A stretch of 18,239 nt of DNA, taken from assembly GCA_021848375.1 (NCBI GenBank), contig JAJZUR010000012.1, positions 1 through 18,239 of the forward strand, given 5' to 3'. The DNA comes from Pseudomonadota bacterium (GTDB taxonomy: Bacteria; Pseudomonadota; Gammaproteobacteria; UBA6186; Azoamicaceae). The position numbers were made by a program, and so were the translations under genes. The notes beneath the pieces were generated by a model that saw nothing but the letters and a program-made list of their open reading frames with translations, had not been told where the DNA came from and made no database searches. Positions 1 through 8,101 of this stretch are shown in pieces. The first letter of the stretch is position 1, and every line of letters begins with the position of its first letter.

Positions 1-6
1 CGATCT
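1..6. other. probable sequencing-adapter remnant, left end
   Basis: The first six bases, CGATCT, equal the inner end of the Illumina TruSeq adapter (…CTCTTCCGATCT). Alone this would be weak, but the right end of the window carries the matching adapter start in the opposite orientation. I infer that genomic sequence begins at about base 7. Confidence 0.65.
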
Positions 7-445
7 TTGCGTAGGCTTTGAGCCCAACCTCGTAAGGGGCTTTTAGATCATTCTCTAATCTAGAGAATAACTTGTGTAATCTATCATTATTGTAATATGC
101 ATCGGCGGTATTTTTACGTGTAGCCTCTCTAAAATCAACTTTATCTTTTTCAATCTGATATAGAAGATAGGACATAATGGTGTCTTTATGATGCTGATTG
201 TCATTAATTGCACAAATATCGGTTACGAGATTGTGTATAATTGAGTAAAGTTCTGTTTCATACTTTTTATAATCACGCGAGTTCAAGCTTTTTATCTCAG
301 GCGTTTTTTCTGACAAATTATGCCACGCTTCACGCGCTTTAGAAATTAAATTTTTAATTTTTATGCGGTTATATGAAGCTTTATGAATTCTGACATTTAA
401 TTCGGCCAATAAACGCTTGCCTTCTGGTATTGGGTTAATCGCCAT
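2..445 (-). CDS. hypothetical protein, C-terminus cut by the contig edge
   Basis: An open minus-strand frame runs from ATG at 445 through 148 codons with no stop until the left edge, so the C-terminus is missing. The start is supported by AAGGAG about eight bases upstream and by a promoter at 484-512. The product begins MAINPIPEGKRLLAELN and is hydrophilic, rich in Lys, Asn, Asp and Glu, with no signal peptide or membrane segment, and it looks mostly helical. I recognise no family. The last two codons at the left edge may come from adapter rather than genome. It is divergent from the fabD operon and breaks the usual plsX-fabH-fabD order. It could be a lineage-specific cytosolic or effector-like protein, but nothing in the visible part shows that. 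Confidence 0.75.
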   Translation of the reverse strand, partial: MAINPIPEGKRLLAELNVRIHKASYNRIKIKNLISKAREAWHNLSEKTPEIKSLNSRDYKKYETELYSIIHNLVTDICAINDNQHHKDTIMSYLLYQIEKDKVDFREATRKNTADAYYNNDRLHKLFSRLENDLKAPYEVGLKAYAKI

Positions 446-483
446 TTCGTTGCTCCTTTTAATAAATTCGTATCATTTAAATT

Positions 484-512
484 ATTATAGACACTATACT
501 ACTATAAGTCAT
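484..512 (-). promoter_or_regulatory. sigma-70 promoter for the 1-445 gene
   Basis: Reading the minus strand, a consensus -10 TATAAT (489-484) sits 17 bases downstream of ATGACT (512-507), a 4/6 match to the -35 consensus. The predicted start is near 477, giving a leader of about 30 bases before the ATG at 445. Confidence 0.6.
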
Positions 513-553
513 CTTTCTGTAAATATAGCCAGTAATTATAAACACAGGGAATA

Positions 554-582
554 TTGACACTAAAAGTTGAAAGCGATACCAT
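554..582 (+). promoter_or_regulatory. sigma-70 promoter for the fabD operon
   Basis: A perfect -35 TTGACA (554-559) is followed after 17 bases by TACCAT (577-582), a 4/6 match to the -10. The start would fall near 589, about 75 bases before fabD. With plsX and fabH absent upstream, fabD needs its own promoter, which supports this site. Confidence 0.55.
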
Positions 583-664
583 CCCCCGAGTTCAGCAAGC
601 AGAGAGAGCAACATGGTTTCCCTAAGATTAAATACAACGACCCAGCTGGGAAATTGTTCATAAT

Positions 665-1588
665 ATGACCGAAAAAATCGCTTTCGTATTTCCCGGGCAA
701 GGATCACAATCGGTTGGCATGTTGCAAAACCTCGCAGCGTCTCATTCCATCGTCCAACAAACCTTCCAGGAAGCTTCCGATGCATTGGGGTATGACTTGT
801 GGGATCTCATACAGAATGGACCAGAAGCAAAACTGAATCAAACCGAATATACCCAACCGGCTTTATTGGCAGCAGGTGTTGCGGTATGGCGGGTATGGGA
901 GCTTGAAAGAGAAGAGCGGCCCAACATACTTGCTGGGCATAGTCTGGGTGAATATACGGCACTGGTCTCAGCAAAAGCTCTAAACTTGCGAGATGCAGCG
1001 ACTTTGGTAGCCCTGCGGGGCAGGTTAATGCAAGAGGCCGTTCCTGAAGGTATTGGCGCTATGGCGGCTATTTTGGGTTTGGACGATGCAGTGATTGAGG
1101 CCTTGTGTAAGGCTGAGGCCATTAATGGCGAAGTGGTTGCGCCAGCCAATTATAATTCTCCTGGTCAAGTCGTCATTTCAGGCCATAAAACAGCCGTGGA
1201 GCGCGTAATGGCTGCGGCTAAAGCAAGCGGCGCTAAACGGGCGATTGCTTTAGCGGTGAGCGTTCCTTCACATTGCTTATTAATGAAGCCAGCGGCCTTA
1301 CAACTTAAAATCGCTTTAGACGAAATTCCATTTAAATGCCCAATTATTCCTGTTATACATAATGTTGATGTGTCTCAGCACTCCTCGGTACAAGCGATCC
1401 GACAAGCTTTGGTTGAACAACTTTATCAACCCGTACGTTGGGTGGAAACGATTCGCTTAATGGCACAAAAAGGTGTGACCACTGTGTTAGAATGTGGTCC
1501 AGGTGTTGTATTATCTGGGTTGAACAGACGTATTGTTGCGACCTTGCAATGTGAATCGATTTCGAGCGGGGAGGCCTTATGTCGTTGA
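665..1588 (+). CDS. fabD: malonyl-CoA:ACP transacylase
   Basis: Transfers malonate from malonyl-CoA to the phosphopantetheine arm of ACP, supplying the extender unit for type II fatty acid synthesis in the cytosol. The 307-residue length fits the family (309 in E. coli). Visible signatures are the N-terminal GQGSQSVGM, the nucleophile elbow GHSLGE with catalytic Ser93, Arg118, the catalytic His203 in VPSHC, and QPVRW near the C-terminus. The start ATG at 665 has only a weak GGGAAA upstream. The 3' end overlaps fabG by 10 bases, implying translational coupling. It is the first gene of the operon here; fabH, its usual upstream neighbour, is missing. Confidence 0.97.
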   Translation: MTEKIAFVFPGQGSQSVGMLQNLAASHSIVQQTFQEASDALGYDLWDLIQNGPEAKLNQTEYTQPALLAAGVAVWRVWELEREERPNILAGHSLGEYTALVSAKALNLRDAATLVALRGRLMQEAVPEGIGAMAAILGLDDAVIEALCKAEAINGEVVAPANYNSPGQVVISGHKTAVERVMAAAKASGAKRAIALAVSVPSHCLLMKPAALQLKIALDEIPFKCPIIPVIHNVDVSQHSSVQAIRQALVEQLYQPVRWVETIRLMAQKGVTTVLECGPGVVLSGLNRRIVATLQCESISSGEALCR

Positions 1589-2325
1589 CCGAAAGGGTTG
1601 TCTTAGTCACTGGTGCCAGTCGGGGCATTGGGCGGGCGATTGCCTTGCAATTGGGCAAAGAGAAGCACTTGACTGTTATTGGAACTGCAACCACTGAAAA
1701 GGGGGCTGAAAATATCTCCCAATATTTGAAAGAAGCCGGAATCAGAGGGTATGGTATTGTGCTCGATATTGGATCGGCGGATAGTATAGAAAGCGCGTTA
1801 TCGCAGTTAGAGGCAACGGTTGGCTTGCCGGGGATCTTGATCAATAACGCGGGCATTACTTCAGATAACCTGTTGTTAAGGATGTCGTTTGAAGAATGGT
1901 CAAAAGTCATTAATACCAATTTAAATGGAACCTATCGTTTAATTCATGGATGTATTCGTTCGATGGTGAAACAACGTTTTGGTCGAATTGTGAATATTAG
2001 TTCGGTCGTCGGTGTCACCGGAAATCCGGGGCAGGCGAATTATGCGGCGTCAAAAGCCGGCGTGATAGGTTTAACAAAGTCAATTGCGCGCGAGTTGGGT
2101 TCTCGTGGTATAACGGCCAATGTTATTGCGCCGGGTTTTATCGAAACGGATATGACGCACGTGCTATCAAAAGAGCAGCATGCGAAATTACTAGAACAAA
2201 TTCCAATTAATCGTATGGGGCAGCCTAAAGAAATTGCTTATGCAGTGGCTTTTTTAGTGTCGCCTGAAGCGTCCTATATTACGGGTGAAACATTACATGT
2301 CAATGGTGGCATGTATATGTGTTAA
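1579..2325 (+). CDS. fabG: 3-oxoacyl-ACP reductase
   Basis: NADPH-dependent short-chain dehydrogenase that reduces beta-ketoacyl-ACP to the beta-hydroxy form in each elongation round. The Rossmann glycine motif TGASRGIG is at residues 11-18, NNAG at 89-92, and the catalytic set Asn114, Ser142, Tyr155 and Lys159 is intact in INTNL, NISS and YAASK. The protein is 248 residues, the normal length. The ATG lies inside the end of fabD with a GGGGAG ribosome site just upstream, and the order fabD-fabG-acpP is standard. A short leader with T-tracts (2326-2365) separates it from acpP. Confidence 0.97.
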   Translation: MSLTERVVLVTGASRGIGRAIALQLGKEKHLTVIGTATTEKGAENISQYLKEAGIRGYGIVLDIGSADSIESALSQLEATVGLPGILINNAGITSDNLLLRMSFEEWSKVINTNLNGTYRLIHGCIRSMVKQRFGRIVNISSVVGVTGNPGQANYAASKAGVIGLTKSIARELGSRGITANVIAPGFIETDMTHVLSKEQHAKLLEQIPINRMGQPKEIAYAVAFLVSPEASYITGETLHVNGGMYMC

Positions 2326-2365
2326 GGTTCAATTTTTTTTAATGTTAATTTTTAAGGAGTTTTGA

Positions 2366-2614
2366 ATGGATAAAATTGAAGCACGCGTTAAAAAAATTAT
2401 CGCGGAACAATTAGGGGTAGAAGAAGCTAAAGTTGTCCCTGAAGCATCTTTTGTTGAAGATCTGGGCGCCGATTCACTCGATACGGTTGAGTTGGTTATG
2501 GCATTAGAAGAGCATTTTGAAACTGAAATTCCAGATGAAGATGCGCAGAAAATTTTAACCGTGAAAGATGCGATTGATTATGTGAGCGCGAAAAGCGTTG
2601 CAGCAAGCGAATAA
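2366..2614 (+). CDS. acpP: acyl carrier protein
   Basis: An 82-residue acidic carrier protein that holds growing acyl chains on a 4'-phosphopantetheine arm. The attachment site is Ser37 in GADSLD, and the helix II recognition stretch DTVELVMALEE is intact. A strong AAGGAG lies about eight bases before the ATG, and the 40-base gap after fabG contains T-runs. This is consistent with acpP needing higher expression than its neighbours, although I see no separate promoter I would defend. The few extra C-terminal residues (KSVAASE) are common variation. Confidence 0.97.
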   Translation: MDKIEARVKKIIAEQLGVEEAKVVPEASFVEDLGADSLDTVELVMALEEHFETEIPDEDAQKILTVKDAIDYVSAKSVAASE

Positions 2615-2644
2615 TCATTTGCAATGAAATGAGGGGGAAGGTGT

Positions 2645-3886
2645 GTGTCTAAGCGACGAGTGGTAATAACAGGATTAGGCATTATCTCGCCTGTGGGCAA
2701 TCAGGTTGAAATCGCCTGGGGATCACTTTTAGCCGGTAAAAGTGGAATTCGGTTGATTCAGGAGTTTGATACCACCGATTTCACTACAAAATTTGCGGGA
2801 AAAGTGCGTGACTTTGACGTATCATCTTTTTTGTCGCCAAAAGAAGCTAAAAAATGCGATCTTTTTGTGCAATATGGGATTGCAGCGGCGGCAGAAGCCG
2901 TACATCACTCTGGTTTAGCTTTATTTGATCGCTTAGATAAAGATCGTGCAGGTGTTTCAATTGGATCAGGCATTGGAGGCCTTGGTACGATCGAAATGAA
3001 TGATAAAACGCTACTCGCTTCCGGGCCGAGACGCATCTCTCCTTTTTTTATTCCGGCTGCCATTATTAATATGGCCGCTGGACATGTCTCTATTCAGCAT
3101 GGATTTCGTGGTCCGAATTTAGCCTCTGCAACGGCTTGTACAACCGGTGCTCATAGCATTGGACTTGCGGCTCGTTGTATTGCTTATAACGATGCCGATG
3201 TCATGATTGCTGGGGGTACGGAATGTGCTAGCACACCGCTTGGGTTGGGTGGATTTGCTGCGATGCGCGCCCTTTCTACCCGTAATGATGCGCCAGCGGA
3301 GGCCAGTCGTCCTTGGGATAAAGATCGGGATGGTTTTGTACTGGGAGACGGCGCTGGTGTGCTGGTGTTAGAAGAATACGAACATGCGAAAAAACGGGGA
3401 GCCAATATTTTGGCCGAATTGGTGGGTTTTGGTATGAGCGGAGATGCCTTTCATATAACCCGCCCTTCAGAAGGTGGTGAGGGTATGGCAAAAGCAATGG
3501 AAAATGCATTGAAAGATGCCCGCTTAAATCCAGAAGAAGTAGATTATATTAACGCACATGCAACTTCTACTGATGCAGGAGATCGAGAAGAAACGTTAGC
3601 CATCAAGCGTGTATTAAGGGATGCGGCAAAGAAGGTTGCTATCAGTTCTACGAAATCCATGACAGGACATTTGTTAGGCGGAGCGGGCGCCATTGAGGCC
3701 ATTTTTAGTGTGTTGGCCATTCGAGATCAGACGGCGCCGCCAACGATTAATTTACATCATCCAGATGAAGGATGTGATCTGGATTATATTCCGAATATTG
3801 CACGAAAAATGCGAATCAGGACAGTTGTGTCTAATTCTTTTGGTTTTGGCGGAACGAATGGGACACTTGTCTTTAAACAATTATGA
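2645..3886 (+). CDS. fabF: 3-oxoacyl-ACP synthase II
   Basis: Condenses acyl-ACP with malonyl-ACP, including the step that makes cis-vaccenate precursors. At 413 residues it matches the family. The catalytic set is intact: nucleophile Cys165 in SATACTTG, His305 in NAHATST, Lys337 in SSTKSMTGH and His342. The gating and oxyanion region FGFGGTN lies near the C-terminus. The start is GTG at 2645, with GAGGGGGAAG immediately upstream; the nearby GTG at 2641 runs straight into a stop and the one at 2643 is out of frame. The last four bases overlap the ATG of mltG (ATGA). pabC, which normally follows fabF in E. coli and Pseudomonas, is missing. Confidence 0.97.
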   Translation: MSKRRVVITGLGIISPVGNQVEIAWGSLLAGKSGIRLIQEFDTTDFTTKFAGKVRDFDVSSFLSPKEAKKCDLFVQYGIAAAAEAVHHSGLALFDRLDKDRAGVSIGSGIGGLGTIEMNDKTLLASGPRRISPFFIPAAIINMAAGHVSIQHGFRGPNLASATACTTGAHSIGLAARCIAYNDADVMIAGGTECASTPLGLGGFAAMRALSTRNDAPAEASRPWDKDRDGFVLGDGAGVLVLEEYEHAKKRGANILAELVGFGMSGDAFHITRPSEGGEGMAKAMENALKDARLNPEEVDYINAHATSTDAGDREETLAIKRVLRDAAKKVAISSTKSMTGHLLGGAGAIEAIFSVLAIRDQTAPPTINLHHPDEGCDLDYIPNIARKMRIRTVVSNSFGFGGTNGTLVFKQL

Positions 3887-4911
3887 TCAAGCGTTTGCTG
3901 CAGCTTATCGTGTTTATTTCCCTTCTTTTAGGGATTAGCGGCATCATTTTAGGATTATCCTTCGTTCAATTTCTACACACTCCTTTAACCGTTACAGAAA
4001 ATGGTACCGTGTTTATCATTGCACCCCGCACCTCGCAACAAAGAATTGCCACTCAGTTGAAAGAAGCTAACATTTTGCAACATCCTATCTGGTTTTTATT
4101 CTGTATTGCCTTTGAGGGGGCTTGGAATAAACTGAAAGCCGGCGAATATTTGATAGAACCTGGTAGTCTGCCAGCAGAACTAGTGCAAAAATTGCAAGAC
4201 GGTAAGGTGATTCAACATGCTTTTACGATTGTGCCAGGTTGGACTTTTACACAATTGAGACAAGAAATGAATCAATCCCCCTTTTTACAACACACCCTAA
4301 TGGATGCTACGGATGCTGACATTATGATCAAATTGGGGCAACCGGGCGTTCATCCTGAAGGTCAATTTTTACCAGAGACCTATTATTTTCCCTTAGGCAC
4401 CACAGATATTGCTTTTTTACAGCGCGCAAACCATCAATTGCAAGAGAAATTAACCGCCCTTTGGCAAGCGCCGCGAACTCTGGATGCATTTCCTTTAAAA
4501 TCGCCGTATGAAGCGCTGATTCTTGCCTCTATTATCGAAAAAGAAACAGCGGTATCAACTGAATATATGGATATTGCAGGGGTATATATTCGTAGGTTGC
4601 TTAAAGATATGCCGCTTCAAGCTGATCCAACTGTGATTTATGGCGTTGGTAAAAATTATGTTGGGCGTTTAACGGCGTCCATGTTGTTAGAGCCAAATCC
4701 TTATAATACCTATCAAAAATTAGGACTGCCGCCAACACCAATTGCTCTGCCCAGTCAAAAAGCATTAGAGGCTGCATTACATCCAAGACCTGGAGATACA
4801 CTGTATTTTGTCGCCAACCCAGCAGGGAATGGACATGTGTTTTCTAAGACTTTAGATGAACACAATAAAGCCGTGGCAGAATATCGTAAAGCGCAAGCAG
4901 GGCTAAACTAA
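3883..4911 (+). CDS. mltG: endolytic murein transglycosylase MltG
   Basis: Inner-membrane lytic transglycosylase that cleaves nascent glycan strands and is proposed to terminate peptidoglycan polymerisation. A single N-terminal membrane helix spans roughly residues 5-28, then a LysM-like region, then the YceG catalytic domain. The signature EGQFLPETYYFP is at about 159-170, and the catalytic Glu219 sits in ASIIEKETA, matching the E. coli position 218. The substrate-groove motifs LQADPTVIYG and PNPYNTY are also present. The 342-residue length is typical. The start overlaps fabF by four bases and the stop is one base from tmk, so it is translated as part of the operon. Older annotations call this family aminodeoxychorismate lyase in error. 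Confidence 0.95.
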   Translation: MIKRLLQLIVFISLLLGISGIILGLSFVQFLHTPLTVTENGTVFIIAPRTSQQRIATQLKEANILQHPIWFLFCIAFEGAWNKLKAGEYLIEPGSLPAELVQKLQDGKVIQHAFTIVPGWTFTQLRQEMNQSPFLQHTLMDATDADIMIKLGQPGVHPEGQFLPETYYFPLGTTDIAFLQRANHQLQEKLTALWQAPRTLDAFPLKSPYEALILASIIEKETAVSTEYMDIAGVYIRRLLKDMPLQADPTVIYGVGKNYVGRLTASMLLEPNPYNTYQKLGLPPTPIALPSQKALEAALHPRPGDTLYFVANPAGNGHVFSKTLDEHNKAVAEYRKAQAGLN

Positions 4912-4912
4912 T

Positions 4913-5536
4913 ATGTTTATCAGTTTTGAAGGCATTGAAGGCGTTGGGAAAACCACCCATGTGAAATTTATGGCCGAAATGTTACAGCAAGCGGGGATCA
5001 CAGTTTTAGTGACCCGCGAGCCGGGTGGTACGCCGATGGGAGAAGAAATTCGCAATATTTTGCTGGTGCACCGTCACGAACGAGTTGTTCCTATGACTGA
5101 ATTGTTATTGATGTTTGCAGCACGCGCTCAACATGTGGATACCGTGATTCGTCCCGCGTTAGATAGAAACCAATGGGTTTTATGTGATCGTTTTGTTGAT
5201 GCAAGCTATGCGTATCAGGGGGGTGGACGAGGGGTTCGTATGGAAACCATCGCGGATCTAGAAACTTTAGTTTTAGGTGATTTTAAACCTGATCTCACGT
5301 TGGTTTTTGATGCGCCTGCTATGATGGGTTTACAGCGTGCGAAGGGCAGAAGTTCACATCAAGATCGATTTGAGCAAGAAAAGATGGATTTTTTTGAACG
5401 CGTGAGAGAAGTGTATTTAACTCGCGCTAAAAGTGATCCTAAACGCTGTCGTATTATCGATGCCAGTCGTGCATTAATCGATGTTCAAAAAGATGTAAGC
5501 AGCATTATTCATGAATTGATTGATGGACAAAAATAG
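4913..5536 (+). CDS. tmk: thymidylate kinase
   Basis: Phosphorylates dTMP to dTDP, an essential step in dTTP supply. The P-loop GIEGVGKT is at residues 7-14, followed by the TMP-binding REPGGTP, the DRF motif in CDRFVDASYAYQGGGRG, and a LID region with RAKGRSSHQDRFEQ. The protein is 207 residues, of normal size. The ATG follows the mltG stop by one base, and the tmk stop shares a base with the GTG of holB. The tmk-holB adjacency is conserved across gammaproteobacteria. Confidence 0.97.
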   Translation: MFISFEGIEGVGKTTHVKFMAEMLQQAGITVLVTREPGGTPMGEEIRNILLVHRHERVVPMTELLLMFAARAQHVDTVIRPALDRNQWVLCDRFVDASYAYQGGGRGVRMETIADLETLVLGDFKPDLTLVFDAPAMMGLQRAKGRSSHQDRFEQEKMDFFERVREVYLTRAKSDPKRCRIIDASRALIDVQKDVSSIIHELIDGQK

Positions 5537-6279
5537 TGGAATTACGTTGGCCGGAAAATGGTGCAGTATTATTGATAGCAAGTGAAGGCGCTCCTGCGTA
5601 TCAACACGCAAAAAAAATATTATCTGATAAATCACCGAGAAGTTCAGCTTTATTTGATTCCCGTACTCATCCAGATTTTTATCATCTTCACCCTGAAAAA
5701 GATTCGCGCTGGATTAAAATTGATCAAGTTAGGGAATTAATAGAATGGTCTCAAGGTAGACCTCAAATATCAGCTAAGAAAGTTGCTATCGTTTCACCCG
5801 CGCATGCAATGAATTTACAAGCAGCAAATGCTTTATTAAAAACCTTAGAAGAATCGTCACAGGAGACTTTATTTATATTGATAACAGATAAGCCTTCTTT
5901 TATTGCAGAAACCATACGAAGTCGTTGCTTTTGGATAAGAACAAAAGAGATAATACAAGAGAGCCTTGCTGAAGTTATTTCGAATGATTTGAAAGATAAA
6001 ATTAAAAAAGATCTGAATACCCTAAAAGCAAAAAAGACCAATGCAATTGCTGTTGCAATGGCGTGGATAAAAGAAGATCCTAAAGAATTGTTGAACCAAC
6101 TCTTTTTAGTTATCAATGACGAGGTTAAGAAATCCGCAGCAGACAATGCGCTTTCGAAAAATCCACGGCCATGGCATTTTTTGGATAATGTCATTCAAGC
6201 AAAACGTTCATTAGAAGAGCCAAATTCTCCAAATGTGCAATTATTACTGGAATCTTTATTGATTGAATACGATCTATAA
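5536..6279 (+). CDS. holB: DNA polymerase III delta-prime subunit, compact form
   Basis: Clamp-loader subunit that pairs with delta and the gamma/tau ATPases to open the sliding clamp. Identity rests on position after tmk and before pilZ, on the conserved core HPDFYHL, IDQVRELIEW, AANALLKTLEE and the arginine-finger SRC at residues 129-131. It is 247 residues, against 334 in E. coli. The four zinc-binding cysteines usual in the N-terminal domain are absent, and the Walker-A-like loop is reduced to LLIASEGAPAY. The start is GTG, with its first base overlapping the tmk stop. The coding sequence looks more AT-rich and lysine-rich than its neighbours, suggesting fast divergence. Confidence 0.88.
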   Translation: MELRWPENGAVLLIASEGAPAYQHAKKILSDKSPRSSALFDSRTHPDFYHLHPEKDSRWIKIDQVRELIEWSQGRPQISAKKVAIVSPAHAMNLQAANALLKTLEESSQETLFILITDKPSFIAETIRSRCFWIRTKEIIQESLAEVISNDLKDKIKKDLNTLKAKKTNAIAVAMAWIKEDPKELLNQLFLVINDEVKKSAADNALSKNPRPWHFLDNVIQAKRSLEEPNSPNVQLLLESLLIEYDL

Positions 6280-6314
6280 TTAAAAGAAGAGAATATCAAG
6301 CGGGAGAATGACCT

Positions 6315-6665
6315 ATGGACGATGTTGTCAAAAAACCCCAGGTTTTAGCCATAACCATCAAAGATAAAGTGGTTCTACAAGCAACTTATATGTCCTTTTT
6401 AAAAGAGGGGGGGCTTTTTATACCCACTAACAGACCTATCGCATTAGGTGAGGAAGTTTCTATGCAGTTGACTTTGATTGATGAAACTGAGAAATTATCC
6501 GTCACCGGAACCGTGGTTTGGATAACCCCGAAAGGTGCCCAAGGAAACCGAGCGCCTGGGTTTGGGGTGCAATTTAGTGGAGAAGAGGGTGAGCGGATCC
6601 GTAATAAAATTGAAGTTTATCTTGCTGCAACGTTGAAAGCGGATAATCCCACCCATACGATGTAG
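6315..6665 (+). CDS. pilZ: PilZ domain protein, type IV pilus PilZ type
   Basis: A single PilZ domain of 116 residues. Its core, FLKEGGLFIPT then TVVWITPKGAQGNRAPGFGVQF, is that of the founding Pseudomonas PilZ, which supports type IV pilus assembly and does not itself bind cyclic di-GMP. As in that protein, the RxxxR cyclic di-GMP motif before the domain is absent. The order holB-pilZ-tatD matches Pseudomonas. The start ATG at 6315 follows GGGAG. The ATG at 6308 is out of frame. Whether this organism makes type IV pili cannot be seen here. Confidence 0.92.
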   Translation: MDDVVKKPQVLAITIKDKVVLQATYMSFLKEGGLFIPTNRPIALGEEVSMQLTLIDETEKLSVTGTVVWITPKGAQGNRAPGFGVQFSGEEGERIRNKIEVYLAATLKADNPTHTM

Positions 6666-6678
6666 TTTTGGAATAAAA

Positions 6679-7455
6679 ATGCTAGTAGATTCCCATTGTC
6701 ATTTACATATGATTGATTACGACGCGCTTGGTTTAAGTCGGGAGCAAGTCATTCAAGCTGCGTTAGAAAATGATATTGAACATATGCTGTGCGTGGGGAC
6801 AGATCTTAATGATCTCGATGATATTTTACCCATTGCCGAATCTCACCCAGCAATATCAGCTTCAGTTGGATTGCATCCGAATGAAATGGTAGAAAATGAA
6901 CCTGGGGTAGATCATTTAATAACGCTTGCAAAACATCCCAAAATCGTCGCGATAGGGGAAACAGGTTTGGATTATTATCGAACCGATAGAGATAACGCTT
7001 GGCAAAAAGAACGCTTTATTCATCACATTGAGGTCGCGAAGAGAATTCGAAAACCGTTGATTATCCATACTCGGCAAGCACGACAAGACACCCTTGAAAT
7101 ATTACGATCGGAAAAGGCTAACGACGTTGGCGGGGTAATACATTGTTTTACTGAGGATTGGCAGACGGCCAAAGGTGCACTGGATCTTGGCTTTTATATT
7201 TCGTTCTCTGGCATTGTGACTTTTAAAAATGCCCTCGACATTCAAGAGGTTGCGAAAAGGATGCCAATGGATCGCATGCTTGTTGAAACCGATGCGCCGT
7301 TTTTGGCGCCGGTTCCTTATCGTGGAAAAATTAATCAGCCAACTTATGTAAAAGAGGTTGCCAATTATATTGCTCATTTGCGTGAAATACCTTTTAAAGA
7401 GCTTGCCGAAACTACCACGCAAAATTATTATCAATTATTTAAAAAGTCGACCTAA
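6679..7455 (+). CDS. tatD: TatD family metal-dependent deoxyribonuclease (YcfH type)
   Basis: A TIM-barrel hydrolase of 258 residues with the full TatD metal set: His6 and His8 in DSHCHLH, Glu94 in GETGLDY, His130 in IIHTR, His155 in IHCF and Asp205 in VETDAPFLAP. Family members are Mg-dependent 3'-5' exonucleases on DNA. It ends the conserved operon, starting 13 bases after pilZ. The upstream GGAATAAA is a poor ribosome site, so coupling to pilZ translation is likely. No hairpin terminator follows in 7456-7578. Confidence 0.93.
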   Translation: MLVDSHCHLHMIDYDALGLSREQVIQAALENDIEHMLCVGTDLNDLDDILPIAESHPAISASVGLHPNEMVENEPGVDHLITLAKHPKIVAIGETGLDYYRTDRDNAWQKERFIHHIEVAKRIRKPLIIHTRQARQDTLEILRSEKANDVGGVIHCFTEDWQTAKGALDLGFYISFSGIVTFKNALDIQEVAKRMPMDRMLVETDAPFLAPVPYRGKINQPTYVKEVANYIAHLREIPFKELAETTTQNYYQLFKKST

Positions 7456-7493
7456 AACGAATTAGATAATTCCATCCACAATTATGAAAGAGA

Positions 7494-7520
7494 TTTACCT
7501 ATCAAAAAAACAGCTATACT
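7494..7520 (+). promoter_or_regulatory. possible promoter for the YbhB-family gene
   Basis: A good -10 TATACT (7515-7520) lies 15 bases after TTTACC (7494-7499). The spacer is short and the -35 weak, so only the -10 is convincing. The distance to the ATG at 7579 allows a leader of about 50 bases. Confidence 0.3.
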
Positions 7521-7578
7521 AGTATGAAATACAAGAATTTGTCACAATGTCGATATCGAATTTGGTGGGAGCGGGGTT

Positions 7579-8061
7579 ATGGCGTTAACTTTATTGTCTG
7601 AGGCATTTTTGCCGAATGGGTCGATAGGCACACAATATACTTGTCAAGGTGAGGATATTTCACCCGAGCTTCATTGGTCTCACGTTCCAAAAGGTGCACG
7701 CAGTTTGGCATTGATTGTAGATGATCCTGATGCGCCCGATCCAGCAGCACCCAAAATGACCTATGTACATTGGATTTTATATAACATTCCGGTTAGTTCT
7801 AATGCATTACCCGAGGCTATCACTGAAAAACAACTTCCTGCTGGAACGTTGGAAGGCAAAAATGATTGGCATAAAACCGGTTATGGAGGGCCTTGTCCGC
7901 CGATTGGCCGTCATCGATACTTTTTTAAATTATATGCCTTGGATATGGTATTACCGGATTTGAAACAACCGACCAAAGCGGAATTGGAAGCCGCGATGAA
8001 AGGGCATATCTTGGAGAAAACAGAGTTGATAGGGACTTATCAAAAGACATCTATCAAGTGA
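7579..8061 (+). CDS. YbhB/YbcL family PEBP (Raf kinase inhibitor-like) protein
   Basis: A 160-residue bacterial phosphatidylethanolamine-binding-protein homologue. The ligand-pocket motifs are clear: DDPDAPDP at 48-55, HWILYNIP at 64-71, GPCPPIGRHRYFFKLYALD from 104. No signal peptide is visible, so it should be cytosolic. The biochemical role of bacterial members is not settled; they bind small anionic ligands in crystal structures. The start ATG follows GGGAGCGGGG and 123 bases of intergenic DNA after tatD. It is probably transcribed from its own promoter. Confidence 0.92.
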   Translation: MALTLLSEAFLPNGSIGTQYTCQGEDISPELHWSHVPKGARSLALIVDDPDAPDPAAPKMTYVHWILYNIPVSSNALPEAITEKQLPAGTLEGKNDWHKTGYGGPCPPIGRHRYFFKLYALDMVLPDLKQPTKAELEAAMKGHILEKTELIGTYQKTSIK

Positions 8062-8101
8062 TTTCGTTGTTGTCTTAATCTTAAAAAAAAAGGAGAGTAA
8101 T

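Noticed and set aside
477..785. 102-codon minus-strand frame ahead of fabD
   Set aside because: It overlaps the start of fabD and the promoters of both divergent genes and has no ribosome site; only a short part resembles anything, and in a different frame.
3693..3938. 81-codon plus-strand frame at the end of fabF
   Set aside because: Shadow of fabF and mltG in another frame with no start signal or homology.
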